The translations under genes were made by a program, and so were the position numbers. 64,000 bases of DNA, from NCBI RefSeq assembly GCF_002846495.1, contig NZ_PJNE01000001.1:1922001-1986000 (forward strand), given 5' to 3'. The stretch is from Phycicoccus duodecadis. GTDB lineage: Bacteria > Actinomycetota > Actinomycetes > Actinomycetales > Dermatophilaceae. The notes beneath the pieces were generated by a model, which saw nothing but the letters and a program-made list of their open reading frames with translations, did not search any database and was not told where the DNA came from. Shown one piece after another: positions 8,435 to 16,878 of this stretch (positions within the stretch are counted from its first letter, which is position 1; the number at the start of each line of letters is the position of its first letter).

Positions 8435-9223
8435 TCAGGCGGCGGTGGCCGGGTCGAGCCCGTCGCGCAGCCGGCGCAGGACTCCGCTGAGCAGCCGCGA
8501 GACCTGCATCTGGCTGACGCCCACGGCCTCACCGATCTCGCTCTGGGTGCGCTCCTCGACGAAGCGCAGCCGCAGGATGAGGCGCTCGCGCGGGGTCAGC
8601 CGCGCGATCTCGGCCCGGACCGCCGAGCGCAGCTCGATGCTGTCGGCGAGGTTCCAGGGGTCGGCCAGGAGGTCGCCGGTGGTGCCGCCGAACGCCGTGG
8701 GCGCGTCGAGCGAGCCGGGAGCGAACGCCGAGGCACAGCCGCGGGCGTCGTCGACGTCCTTGGCGGTGCAGCCGACGAGCGCCGCGACCTCGGCCGCGGT
8801 GGCGTCGCGGCCGTGCACGTGGCGCAGGTCCTCCTCGGCGCGGACGACCTGGGCCCGCAGCTCCTGAAGGCCCCGCGGCGGGCGCACGACCCAGCCGGCG
8901 TCGCGGAAGTGGCGCTTGAGCTCACCCCGGATGGTGGGGACCGCGAAGGCCGCGAAGCCGCGACCGGCGCCGGGGCGGTAGCGGCCCACGGCCACCACGA
9001 GGGCGGTCCGGGCGACCTGCACGAGGTCCTCGCTGTCGATGCCGCGCCCCACGTAGCGCGAGGCCAGGCTGTCGGCCAAGGGAAGGGTGGCGCGGACCAC
9101 GGCCTCGGTGAGGGAGGCCCGCTCGGCGGGGTCGGCGGTCGCGTCGAGCTCGCTCAGGAGGGTCTCGACGTCGGTGTCACCAACGGCCCAGGCCGACGGG
9201 AGTGAAGACGGGATGACGGACAC
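8435..9223 (-). CDS. RNA polymerase sigma factor, SigB/SigF type
   Basis: Group 3 sigma-70 factor of 262 residues. Region 2 is visible around GIDSEDLVQVARTALVVAV and FAAFAVPTIRGELKRHFRD, region 3 follows with ATAAEVAALVG, and region 4 ends the protein with LTPRERLILRLRF and an HTH SEIGEAVGVSQMQVSRLL. This layout fits stress or sporulation-type factors (SigB, SigF) that are controlled by partner-switching anti-sigma proteins. No anti-sigma factor is adjacent; an RsbW-like ATPase lies at 24293. GTG at 9223 has GGAGG 6 bases upstream, preferred over the ATG at 9259. Confidence 0.9.
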   Translation of the reverse strand: MSVIPSSLPSAWAVGDTDVETLLSELDATADPAERASLTEAVVRATLPLADSLASRYVGRGIDSEDLVQVARTALVVAVGRYRPGAGRGFAAFAVPTIRGELKRHFRDAGWVVRPPRGLQELRAQVVRAEEDLRHVHGRDATAAEVAALVGCTAKDVDDARGCASAFAPGSLDAPTAFGGTTGDLLADPWNLADSIELRSAVRAEIARLTPRERLILRLRFVEERTQSEIGEAVGVSQMQVSRLLSGVLRRLRDGLDPATAA

Positions 9224-9397
9224 GTGATGCCTCCGATTCTTGGAAAGAACGGATGGCACGCTGCTGAACCATCTCGACCCCGGGTCACGCCGGTGTCGTT
9301 CACGACCGTACCGCGCGGCCCCGACGGGCGGGGGTCTCGGCGCTCACGAACTGATCGGGCGCGCGGGCCCTCGCCGCGTCGGGGCCGGGTGACGGGG

Positions 9398-10324
9398 TCA
9401 GTCGCCGACGGCGATGACGAGCTTGCCGCTGACGTGGCCCTGCTGGCTGCGCGCGAAGGCGCGCGCCACCTCGTCGAGGCCGTAGGTCCCCGCCACGTCG
9501 ACCACCAGGCGGCCGTCGGCGGCGCGGTCGGCCAGCCACTGCAGCTCCTCGCCGTCGGGGCGCACCCAGATCCAGGAACCGCCGTGCTCGGTGACCGACG
9601 GGTCGGTGATGGAGGCGTGCCGGCCGCCCTCGCGCAGCACCGCGAGGGTGTCGTCGAGGACGCCGCCCACGAAGTCGGCCACCGCGTCGACGCCGTCGGG
9701 GGCGATCTCACGCACCCGGTCGGCGAGGCCCGCGCCGTAGCTGACCGGGGTGGCCCCGAGCTCGCGCAGGTGCTCGTGGTTGCCCTCCGACGCGGTGCCG
9801 ACCACGGTGGTGGCACCCAGCTCGCGCGCGATCTGGACGGCCAGGAGGCCGACCCCGCCGGCCGCCGCGTGCACCAGCACCGTGTCGCCCGGGCCGACCT
9901 CGAGCCGGCGCAGGGTGCGCAGGGCGGTGAGGCCGGCCAGCGGGAGGCCGCCCGCCTCGTCCCAGCCCAGCCCGGCGGGCTTGTGGGCGAGGGCCCGCGC
10001 CGGGACGGTGACGAGCTCGGCGAAGGTCCCGCCGTGCACCCAGTCCTTGCGGGCGTAGGCCATGACCTCGTCGCCGACCGCGACCTCGGGGGTGTCGGGA
10101 CCGACGGCCCGCACGACACCGGCCACGTCCCACCCGGGGACGACGGGGAAGGTGACCTCCATCATCCCGTCGAGGCCGCCGGACATCAGCTTCCAGTCGA
10201 CGGGGTTGACCCCGGCACGGCGGACCTCGACCAGGGCCTCGCCGGGCCCCACCTTCGGGTCGGGCACGTCACGGACGGCGAGGGTGTCGGGGGAACCGTA
10301 GGACTCGTAGGTGGCAGCGCGCAT
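9398..10324 (-). CDS. Zinc-independent quinone oxidoreductase-like NADP oxidoreductase
   Basis: Medium-chain dehydrogenase/reductase of 308 residues, related to quinone oxidoreductase. An N-terminal GroES-like domain (RAATYESYG, VNPVDWKLMSG) leads to a Rossmann domain with VLVHAAAGGVGLLAVQIAR, the NADP-binding pattern of the QOR branch. No structural zinc cysteine cluster is seen. Start at ATG 10324 places the family N-terminus directly; upstream extension to 10375 adds unrelated residues. No operon partner is visible, and the electron acceptor is unknown. Confidence 0.88.
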   Translation of the reverse strand: MRAATYESYGSPDTLAVRDVPDPKVGPGEALVEVRRAGVNPVDWKLMSGGLDGMMEVTFPVVPGWDVAGVVRAVGPDTPEVAVGDEVMAYARKDWVHGGTFAELVTVPARALAHKPAGLGWDEAGGLPLAGLTALRTLRRLEVGPGDTVLVHAAAGGVGLLAVQIARELGATTVVGTASEGNHEHLRELGATPVSYGAGLADRVREIAPDGVDAVADFVGGVLDDTLAVLREGGRHASITDPSVTEHGGSWIWVRPDGEELQWLADRAADGRLVVDVAGTYGLDEVARAFARSQQGHVSGKLVIAVGD

Positions 10325-10504
10325 GCAAGGGACAAGGCGCGGCGGCGGTGAGGCATTCCGGGGCTCGCAGGCCACCCGGCCGTGTGGGTGCCGAGGGTGG
10401 GCTGACCTGCGGATCTGCGCCTTCCGCGTTTCCCGGACCGGTCACGGGGGTAACGTCTCGATCGCTCCGGGTTCCGGGGTGGGGACGGACGAGGAGGTCC
10501 GGCG

Positions 10505-10771
10505 ATGACGATGGTGGACGACACCCGGGGGACCGGCGACGTGAGCGCCGACGTGGCGCTCGCGGCCGACCTGGCCGACCTGCGCCACGCGCTGCAGGAC
10601 CACCCGTTCCCGGCGAGCCAGGACGACCTCATCGCCGCCTGCCTCGCCCGGCACGAGCCCACGCGGCTGGCCTGCCGGCTGTCGCGGCTGCCGCGGGAGC
10701 GCCGCTACGCGACCCTCGACGAGCTGCTGGACGACGTCGCGGCCGTGGCCGCGCTGCCCGCCCCCCGCTGA
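10505..10771 (+). CDS. DUF2795 protein
   Basis: Small protein of 88 residues with the DUF2795 pattern: HPFPASQDDLIAACL, then a helix ending LSRLPRERRYATLDELLDDV. AGGAGG lies upstream of the ATG. The family is widespread in actinobacteria and has no established role. It ends 4 bases before the convergent GGDEF gene. Confidence 0.8.
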   Translation: MTMVDDTRGTGDVSADVALAADLADLRHALQDHPFPASQDDLIAACLARHEPTRLACRLSRLPRERRYATLDELLDDVAAVAALPAPR

Positions 10772-10775
10772 GCGG

Positions 10776-12344
10776 TCAGACGGCCACGCCGTCGCGCCCG
10801 CGCTGCTTGGCCCGGTAGAGCGCCTGGTCGGCCGCCTCGCGCAGGCCGTCGAGGTCGGCGACCTTGCCGACGGCCAGGCCGATGCTGACCGTCACCGAGA
10901 GAGCGGGGGCCAGCTCGTCCCAGTGTTCGAGACGGATGTTCTCGACCAGCACCGCGCACCGGCGGGTGGCGGCGTCGAGGTCGTCGGTGTCGAGGAGGAG
11001 CAGGAACTCGTCGCCGCCCCAGCGCACCACCAGGTCGGTCTCGCGCACGACCGAGCGGAGGGCGGATGCGACCCGCACCAGGACCTCGTCGCCGATCTCG
11101 TGGCCGTGGGTGTCGTTGACCTCCTTGAAGTGGTCGAGGTCGACCAGGACGAGGGTCACCTCGACGCGCTCGTGCTCGGCGAGCATGTCGAGGTGACCGG
11201 CGAGCCCGCGGCGGTTGGCCACGCCGGTGAGCTCGTCGAACTCGGCGGCGACCCGGAGCCGGGCGTGCTCGGCGACCATCTGCTCGTGCCGGATGAGCGA
11301 GCGCATCGCCTCGACGGCGTCGGCGCGGGCCTGGTGGCGGCGCAGGGACAGCTCGCGCCCGAGCCGCAGGCCGGCCGTGGGGTGACCCAGCTGGGCCGCC
11401 TCGAGCTCGGCGTCGAGGGTGAGGGCCAGGAGGTGGAACTCGGGCTCGCGGTCGGGGTCGATGCCCTCGAGGGCGCGAGCCAGGTGGCGGCGCGCCTCCG
11501 TGGGGTCGGGATCGGAGAAGGCGCGGGAGAGGTCGACGTACGCGGCGAACTCGGCGTCCTCCTGCTCGGCCAGCGGCCGGGGGGAGGAGTCGACCGGCGG
11601 CACGATGGCGTCGACCAGGTTCTCGAAGATGTGCAGGTCCAGGGCCCAGCTCTCGGGCAGCAGCGAGAGCGGGACGCGCTGCGCGGCGCTGCGGGCAGCC
11701 TCGCCCTCGTCCCGCAGCGCGGGCCGGTCGCCGGTCTGGCGCAGCGCGCACAGGCGGCGCAGCTGGATCTCGGCGCGGTTGTACATCGCCGTCGCGAGCC
11801 GCCACGCGTCGTGGCGGGCCTGGAGGTGGCAGGCCTCGGCCGCCGCGGTGTGCTCGAGGGCGAGTCCCCACATGTCGCGGGCGAGGTAGGCGGTGGCGCA
11901 CTGCCCGTGGGCGGAGGCGAGGAACTCGTGGTGCCGGTTGGCGGTCTCGAGGAGCACGGTGGCCCGAGCCAGGTCGCGGTCGGCGTCGAGCCGGGGCCGG
12001 GGGTCGGGCACGGCGTCGGTGGCGCCCATGGCCAGGGCGAGGGCCTCCCAGACCTCGTCGTCGTCCTCGCGGGCCCGTTCGAGCAGGGCGCGCAGGTGGT
12101 CGCGCCCGTCGAGCGACTTGTCGTAGCGCGCGGCCAGCACGGCCACGTACTCCCCGACCATCACGACGTCGGCCCACCCGTGCGCATGGGCCTCCTGGAC
12201 GATCCCGTGGCGTTCCTCGGACGTCGTGGCCCCCGGCGTCTGGGCGCGCAGGATCAGCTCGGTGACGCGGTCCATCGCCTGCTGGTGCTCGGGCGTCCGC
12301 ACCCGGACGGCTGTCGGTAGCCCGGCGGCAGCTGCGATGGTCAT
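10776..12344 (-). CDS. GGDEF diguanylate cyclase with helical N-terminal sensor
   Basis: Predicted enzyme making cyclic di-GMP from two GTP, 522 residues. The C-terminal GGDEF domain has the metal/GTP segment LVDLDHFKEVNDTHGHEIGDEVL and an intact RWGGDEF signature near residue 443, so it should be active. No RxxD inhibitory site is obvious upstream of GGDEF. Residues 1-340 are helical, Ala/Arg/Leu-rich and TPR-like, with no membrane helix, so the protein is probably cytoplasmic. ATG 12344 gives the compact N-terminus; the open frame upstream to 13355 is antisense to the DUF808 gene and is not used. Confidence 0.9.
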   Translation of the reverse strand: MTIAAAAGLPTAVRVRTPEHQQAMDRVTELILRAQTPGATTSEERHGIVQEAHAHGWADVVMVGEYVAVLAARYDKSLDGRDHLRALLERAREDDDEVWEALALAMGATDAVPDPRPRLDADRDLARATVLLETANRHHEFLASAHGQCATAYLARDMWGLALEHTAAAEACHLQARHDAWRLATAMYNRAEIQLRRLCALRQTGDRPALRDEGEAARSAAQRVPLSLLPESWALDLHIFENLVDAIVPPVDSSPRPLAEQEDAEFAAYVDLSRAFSDPDPTEARRHLARALEGIDPDREPEFHLLALTLDAELEAAQLGHPTAGLRLGRELSLRRHQARADAVEAMRSLIRHEQMVAEHARLRVAAEFDELTGVANRRGLAGHLDMLAEHERVEVTLVLVDLDHFKEVNDTHGHEIGDEVLVRVASALRSVVRETDLVVRWGGDEFLLLLDTDDLDAATRRCAVLVENIRLEHWDELAPALSVTVSIGLAVGKVADLDGLREAADQALYRAKQRGRDGVAV

Positions 12345-12551
12345 GCGCTCAGTCTCGGGCGAGGCCGCACCGGTTGTCAGGGCGCGCGGGAACATCCGCG
12401 CCGAACGGACGACCCCGAGTCGGCCGACGGCACGACCTCGGACCGCGGGGGCGCCCGGCAGGACGTGCCCTCCACCCCCGCGGGCGGTTAGCGTTCGGGG
12501 CGAGGAGACGCCGAGGACAGGTCGGCGACCCCCCGAGGGAAGGACACGGCC

Positions 12552-13517
12552 GTGGCCGGAGGACTCGTCGCGCTGCTCGACGACGTGGCGGTGCTGGCCA
12601 AGCTGGCGGCCGCCTCCATCGACGACGTGGGGGCCGCCGCAGGGCGGGCGAGCGTCAAGGCCGCGGGGGTCGTGGTCGACGACACGGCCGTCACGCCCCG
12701 CTACGTGCACGGCTTCACCGCCGACCGTGAGCTGCCCATCATCCGCAGGATCGCGCTGGGGTCGCTGCGCAACAAGATCCTGGTCATCCTCCCGGTCGCC
12801 CTGCTGCTCAGCCAGTTCCTGCCGTGGGCGCTCACCCCGATCCTGATGGTGGGCGGCACGTACCTGTGCTTCGAGGGGGCCGAGAAGATCTGGGAGAGGC
12901 TCGCCCACCACGAGGACGCCGACGAGCCGGCCGCCGCGGTGGGGCCCGAGCACGAGAAGGCGATGGTGGCGGGGGCCATCCGCACCGACTTCATCCTGTC
13001 GGCCGAGATCATGGTCATCGCGCTGAACGAGGTCGCCTCCGAGGGCTTCTGGGCGCGCGCGGTCATCCTGCTGGTGGTGGCGGTCCTCATCACCCTGCTG
13101 GTCTACGGGGTGGTGGGGCTCATCGTGAAGATGGACGACATCGGGCTGCACCTGGCCGAGACCGGCGGCTCGGGCGCGGTGCGCCGGCTGGGGCAGGGAC
13201 TCGTGACCGGGATGCCGAAGCTGCTGGCGGTGCTGTCGACGGTGGGCATCGTGGCGATGCTCTGGGTCGGCGGCCACATCCTGCTGGTGGGCGCCGACGA
13301 GCTGGGGTGGCCCGCGCCGTACGACCTCGTGCACCACCTCGAGGAGCTGGTCCACGACGCCACGGGCCCGCTGGGCGGGGTGCTGGGGTGGCTCACCAAC
13401 ACGCTGGGCTCAGCCGTGGCGGGCGGCGTCGTGGGGGCCGTGGTCGTGGCGGTGGTCACCGCCGTGCACCGGGCCCGCGGCGGCCGGGACGAGCGGTCCG
13501 CGGCCGCCGCGCACTGA
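12552..13517 (+). CDS. DUF808 (YedI-like) membrane protein
   Basis: Integral membrane protein of 321 residues, family DUF808. The N-terminus AGGLVALLDDVAVLAK and the segment DDTAVTPRYVHGF are typical. About five to six membrane helices follow, from residue 75 to the C-terminus. GTG start with GGAAGG 8 bases upstream. The function of the family is not known. It is convergent with the LLM oxidoreductase gene. Confidence 0.88.
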   Translation: MAGGLVALLDDVAVLAKLAAASIDDVGAAAGRASVKAAGVVVDDTAVTPRYVHGFTADRELPIIRRIALGSLRNKILVILPVALLLSQFLPWALTPILMVGGTYLCFEGAEKIWERLAHHEDADEPAAAVGPEHEKAMVAGAIRTDFILSAEIMVIALNEVASEGFWARAVILLVVAVLITLLVYGVVGLIVKMDDIGLHLAETGGSGAVRRLGQGLVTGMPKLLAVLSTVGIVAMLWVGGHILLVGADELGWPAPYDLVHHLEELVHDATGPLGGVLGWLTNTLGSAVAGGVVGAVVVAVVTAVHRARGGRDERSAAAAH

Positions 13518-13523
13518 CCGGGG

Positions 13524-14519
13524 TCAGGCCGCGCCGGCCGGGGCGGCCGCGCGCAGCTTCTCGAGCAGGTCGGGGGCGGCCTCGTCGAGGAACCGCCGCT
13601 GGTGCTCGCCGCCGACCTGCACCAGCGCGACGTCCGTGAACCCCGCCTCCCAGAACGGGCGGACGGCCTCGACCACGGCGTCGAGGTCGGGGCCGCACGG
13701 GATGGATGCGGCCACGTCCTCCTCGCGCACGAACTGGGCGGCGCCACTGAACCCCGCCGGCGTCGGGAGGTCGGCGTTGACCTTCCAGCCGCCGCCGAAC
13801 CAGCGGAACTGCTCGTGTGCCCGGGTGACGGCCGCCGCCTCCGAGGGGTCCCAGCAGATCGGCAGCTGGCCGATGGCGCGCGCGCCCGCACCGATGGTCG
13901 AGCCGGCCAGCTCGTTCCACTGCTGCACGATCTCGGCCTCGGGCTCGGTGGAGATGAGGTGGTCGGCCAGCGGGCCGAAGCGCGCGATGCCGGCGCGCCC
14001 GCTGACCGCGACGCCGATGGGGACCCCCTGCTCGGGCACGTCCCAGATGCGGGCGGAGTCGACGTCGAAGTGCTCACCGCGGTAGGTGACGAGCTCGCCG
14101 GTGTGCAGCGCCCGGATGATCTCGACCGCCTCGGCCAGCATGTCCTGGCGCCGCGCCACCGACGGCCAGCCCTGCCCGACCACGTGCTCGTTGAGGTTCT
14201 CGCCGGCGCCGAGGCCCAGGGTGAAGCGGCCGTCGGCGAGGATCTGCAGGGTCGCGGCCTTCTGGGCCACGACGGCGGGGTGGTAGCGGATGGTCGGGCA
14301 GGTCACGTAGGTGGCGAGCTCGACGCGCTCGGTCATCTGGGCGACCGCGCCCAGCACCGTCCAGGCGTACGGCGCGTGGCCCTGCTCGGTGAGCCACGGC
14401 GAGTAGTGGTCGCTCGAGACGAGCAGGTCGAACCCCGCGCCCTCGGCGCGCACGGCGGCGTCGACGAGCTCCTTGGGGCCGTTCTGCTCGGTCATCAGGG
14501 TGAAGCCGAATCGGGTCAC
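13524..14519 (-). CDS. LLM-class F420-dependent oxidoreductase
   Basis: Luciferase-like TIM-barrel oxidoreductase of 331 residues, close to the F420-dependent glucose-6-phosphate dehydrogenase-related group. The N-terminal FGFTLMTEQ, the SSDHYSPWLTEQGHAPYAW segment, and GLGAGENLNEHVVG with NEH are the usual F420/FMN-site motifs. Substrate is unknown; members include dehydrogenases and nitro-reductase-like enzymes. GTG start at 14519 follows a GAGGAG. F420 use is inferred from the family and agrees with the PPOX-type protein at 60577. Confidence 0.87.
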   Translation of the reverse strand: MTRFGFTLMTEQNGPKELVDAAVRAEGAGFDLLVSSDHYSPWLTEQGHAPYAWTVLGAVAQMTERVELATYVTCPTIRYHPAVVAQKAATLQILADGRFTLGLGAGENLNEHVVGQGWPSVARRQDMLAEAVEIIRALHTGELVTYRGEHFDVDSARIWDVPEQGVPIGVAVSGRAGIARFGPLADHLISTEPEAEIVQQWNELAGSTIGAGARAIGQLPICWDPSEAAAVTRAHEQFRWFGGGWKVNADLPTPAGFSGAAQFVREEDVAASIPCGPDLDAVVEAVRPFWEAGFTDVALVQVGGEHQRRFLDEAAPDLLEKLRAAAPAGAA

Positions 14520-14612
14520 GGGGGGTGCGCTCCTCGGGAGGTCGGGGCCGGCGGGGGGCCGGCGCTCACCCGCCCCGTACCCCGCGACCGGGCCCCGTGC
14601 ACGTGCCGGGGC

Positions 14613-15305
14613 TCATCGCGGGCCGCGCTCCTCCCGGTCGGGGCCGCCGCGCCGGAGCCGGCGCCCCGCCAGGACGGTGAGCAGCAGCAGGACCACCCCC
14701 GCCCCGCCGGCGAGCGCGATGGTGGTGGTGTCGCGCCCGGCCGAGGCGCCGACCACCACGTAGGCCACGGTGCCGGGCAGGATGCCGACGGCGGTGCCGA
14801 CGAGGTAGTCGCGACGCGAGGTGGGGCCCACCCCGGCGGCGTAGTTGACGACCGTGAACGGCACGAAGGGCGTGAGCCGGGCCACCAGCATCGTGAGCAG
14901 CCCCTGTTCGCGCAGGAGACGCTGCACGCGCACGACCCGGCGGCCGCTGAGCCCGGCCACCGCCGACTGCCCCAGCCGGCGGGCGAGGGCGAAGGCGACC
15001 ACGGCGCTCAGCATCGCGCCGACCCAGCCCAGCACCACGCCGCCCGCCACCCCGAACAGCGCTCCCGCGATGCCGGCCAGCAGGTTCTTGGGTACGGGCA
15101 GCAGGGTCAGCACGACGTGCACCCCGATGTACGTGACCGGCCCCCAGGCCCCGGTGCCGGCCACGAAGGCGCGCACCCCCTCGAGGTCGCCCCCGACGAC
15201 CACGACGACGACCGACGCGACGAGCAGCAGCGTGAACAGGGCCCCGACGACCCGCAGCCGGGTGGCCGCCGGGCCGTCGACGGGGGGTGGCTCCGGGCCG
15301 GTCAC
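14613..15305 (-). CDS. TVP38/TMEM64 (DedA-like) membrane protein
   Basis: Polytopic membrane protein of 230 residues with the SNARE-associated/VTT domain: VLTLLPVPKNLLAGIAGALFG, LARRLGQ, LTPFVPFTVVNYAAG and LPGTVAYVVVG. The family is linked to lipid scrambling or undecaprenyl-phosphate recycling in related proteins; the role here is unproven. GTG at 15305 overlaps the MFS stop (GTGA), so it is coupled to that transporter. A basic tail ends the protein. Confidence 0.87.
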   Translation of the reverse strand: MTGPEPPPVDGPAATRLRVVGALFTLLLVASVVVVVVGGDLEGVRAFVAGTGAWGPVTYIGVHVVLTLLPVPKNLLAGIAGALFGVAGGVVLGWVGAMLSAVVAFALARRLGQSAVAGLSGRRVVRVQRLLREQGLLTMLVARLTPFVPFTVVNYAAGVGPTSRRDYLVGTAVGILPGTVAYVVVGASAGRDTTTIALAGGAGVVLLLLTVLAGRRLRRGGPDREERGPR

Positions 15306-16738
15306 GCGACCCGGGCGCTCGCCCCGGCGCCCACCCGCCGCGAGCGCACGGCCAGGGCGCCGGTGACCAGGACCAGCGCCGTGACCGCCCAGAACCCGGG
15401 GGCGGGCCGCAGTGGCACCAGGATGCCGACCGCCCCGCCCAGCACCCAGAACGCCTGGAGGATGGTCTCGGACCACGAGAACACCCGGGCCCGCACCACG
15501 TCGGCGACGTCGCGCTGCACCAGGGCGTCGAGGCAGAGCTTGGCCAGCTGGGCGTAGACGCCGGCGGCCAGGCCCAGCAGCACCAGCGCCCACACCGAGT
15601 ACAGCAGCGCCGTGACGACGGACACGGCCAGGGCCACGACGGCGATGACGGTGGCCATCGCCTCGGGGGCCGGGGTCTCACGGCGGTTGCCGACGAGCGA
15701 GCCCAGGGCGTTGCCGACCCCGGCCGCGGCGACGACCAGCCCCAGGACCAGCGGCCCGCTCCAGCCCGGGAGCGGGTGCTCGCGCATCAGGAAGGTCAGG
15801 AACAGGGTCAGGAAGCCGCTGAGGAGGCGCGAGCCCGTGGTCAGCCACAGCACGTAGCGCACCGGCACCGGCAGCGCCCGCAGCCGGCGCATCCCGCGCT
15901 GGGGCTCGTCGAGCGGCTCGTGCCCGGCGGGGGTGCCGTCGACGTCGACCTCCCCGAGGGGCGAGTCGACCCGGGCCGGCAGCCGGATGGACATCACGGT
16001 GGCCACCACGAACACGACGAAGGCGACCCGCAGCGACCAGTCGGGCCCGATCCGCGAGGCCGCCCCGGCGAGGCCCCCACCGATCACCATCCCGACGATG
16101 CCGGCGAGGTTGAGGCGCGAGTTGGCGCTGACGAAGCCGATCCCGGCCGGGAGCAGGCGAGGGACCGCGGCGGCCCGGGCCACCGTGTACGACCGGGACG
16201 CGACGAGGCAGCCGAGGGCGGCGGGGAAGAGCCACACGCTGTCGTCGACGACGGCCGAGGCCAGCACCCAGGCGAGGAAGCCGCGCACGGCCAGGGTGGT
16301 GCCGAGGGCCCAGCGCCGCCCGTGCCGGAACCGGTCGAGGAGCGGCCCGACCAGCGGCGCCAGGAGGACGAACGGCGCCATGGTCAGCACCAGGAAGAGC
16401 GCCACCTGCCCGCGCGCCTCGCCGGTGGGCATCGCGAAGACGGTCCCCGCCAGGGCGACCGTGACCGCGGCGTCGCCCGCGGTGTTGACCGCGTGCAGCT
16501 CGGTGAGACGCGCCAGGCCGGTGTCGCCCGCCCCGTCGGCGGCGGCGAAGCGCCGGAAGCGGTCGCCGGCCATCCGGCCCCCGCGGCCGACGACCCGGGC
16601 GGAGGCCGCGCCGCCGCGCCCGACGGCACGCACCGAGGTCGCCCCGCCCCGGCCGACCCGGCGCGCGGAGTCGACGAGCCGACGCGAGCGGGCGCGTCGT
16701 GGCCCGGGCTCGGGTGCCGGGGGGCGGGGGACGGACAC
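15302..16738 (-). CDS. MFS transporter with repetitive N-terminal tail
   Basis: Major facilitator protein of 478 residues with about 12 membrane helices from residue 85 on (VTVALAGTVFAMP, MAPFVLLAPLVGPLLDRFRHGRR as the loop 2-3 motif). The first 65 residues are a cytoplasmic tail rich in Arg and Gly, with a VGRGG unit repeated three times. The substrate is unknown; a drug or metabolite exporter is possible. It starts at GTG with a CAGGAT -10 box 7 bases upstream and is coupled to the TVP38 gene. Confidence 0.88.
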   Translation of the reverse strand: MSVPRPPAPEPGPRRARSRRLVDSARRVGRGGATSVRAVGRGGAASARVVGRGGRMAGDRFRRFAAADGAGDTGLARLTELHAVNTAGDAAVTVALAGTVFAMPTGEARGQVALFLVLTMAPFVLLAPLVGPLLDRFRHGRRWALGTTLAVRGFLAWVLASAVVDDSVWLFPAALGCLVASRSYTVARAAAVPRLLPAGIGFVSANSRLNLAGIVGMVIGGGLAGAASRIGPDWSLRVAFVVFVVATVMSIRLPARVDSPLGEVDVDGTPAGHEPLDEPQRGMRRLRALPVPVRYVLWLTTGSRLLSGFLTLFLTFLMREHPLPGWSGPLVLGLVVAAAGVGNALGSLVGNRRETPAPEAMATVIAVVALAVSVVTALLYSVWALVLLGLAAGVYAQLAKLCLDALVQRDVADVVRARVFSWSETILQAFWVLGGAVGILVPLRPAPGFWAVTALVLVTGALAVRSRRVGAGASARVA

Positions 16739-16745
16739 GCCCCCG

Positions 16746-16751
16746 ATCCTG
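16746..16751 (-). promoter_or_regulatory. -10 box CAGGAT of the MFS-TVP38 operon
   Basis: CAGGAT lies 7 bases before the GTG at 16738 on the minus strand, the same spacing as several other leaderless starts in this window. Confidence 0.4.
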
Positions 16752-16878
16752 CCCTGTGGCCGGGGCGGTGTGGGGGACCGGGCGGGGCCGTCCGTCCCGG
16801 TGCTCGCCGCCGGGGTGCAGGCTTGGTTGACTGGGGAGGCCAGGACCGCGAGGCGGTCGGGCGGGAGGAGGTGGCGCG

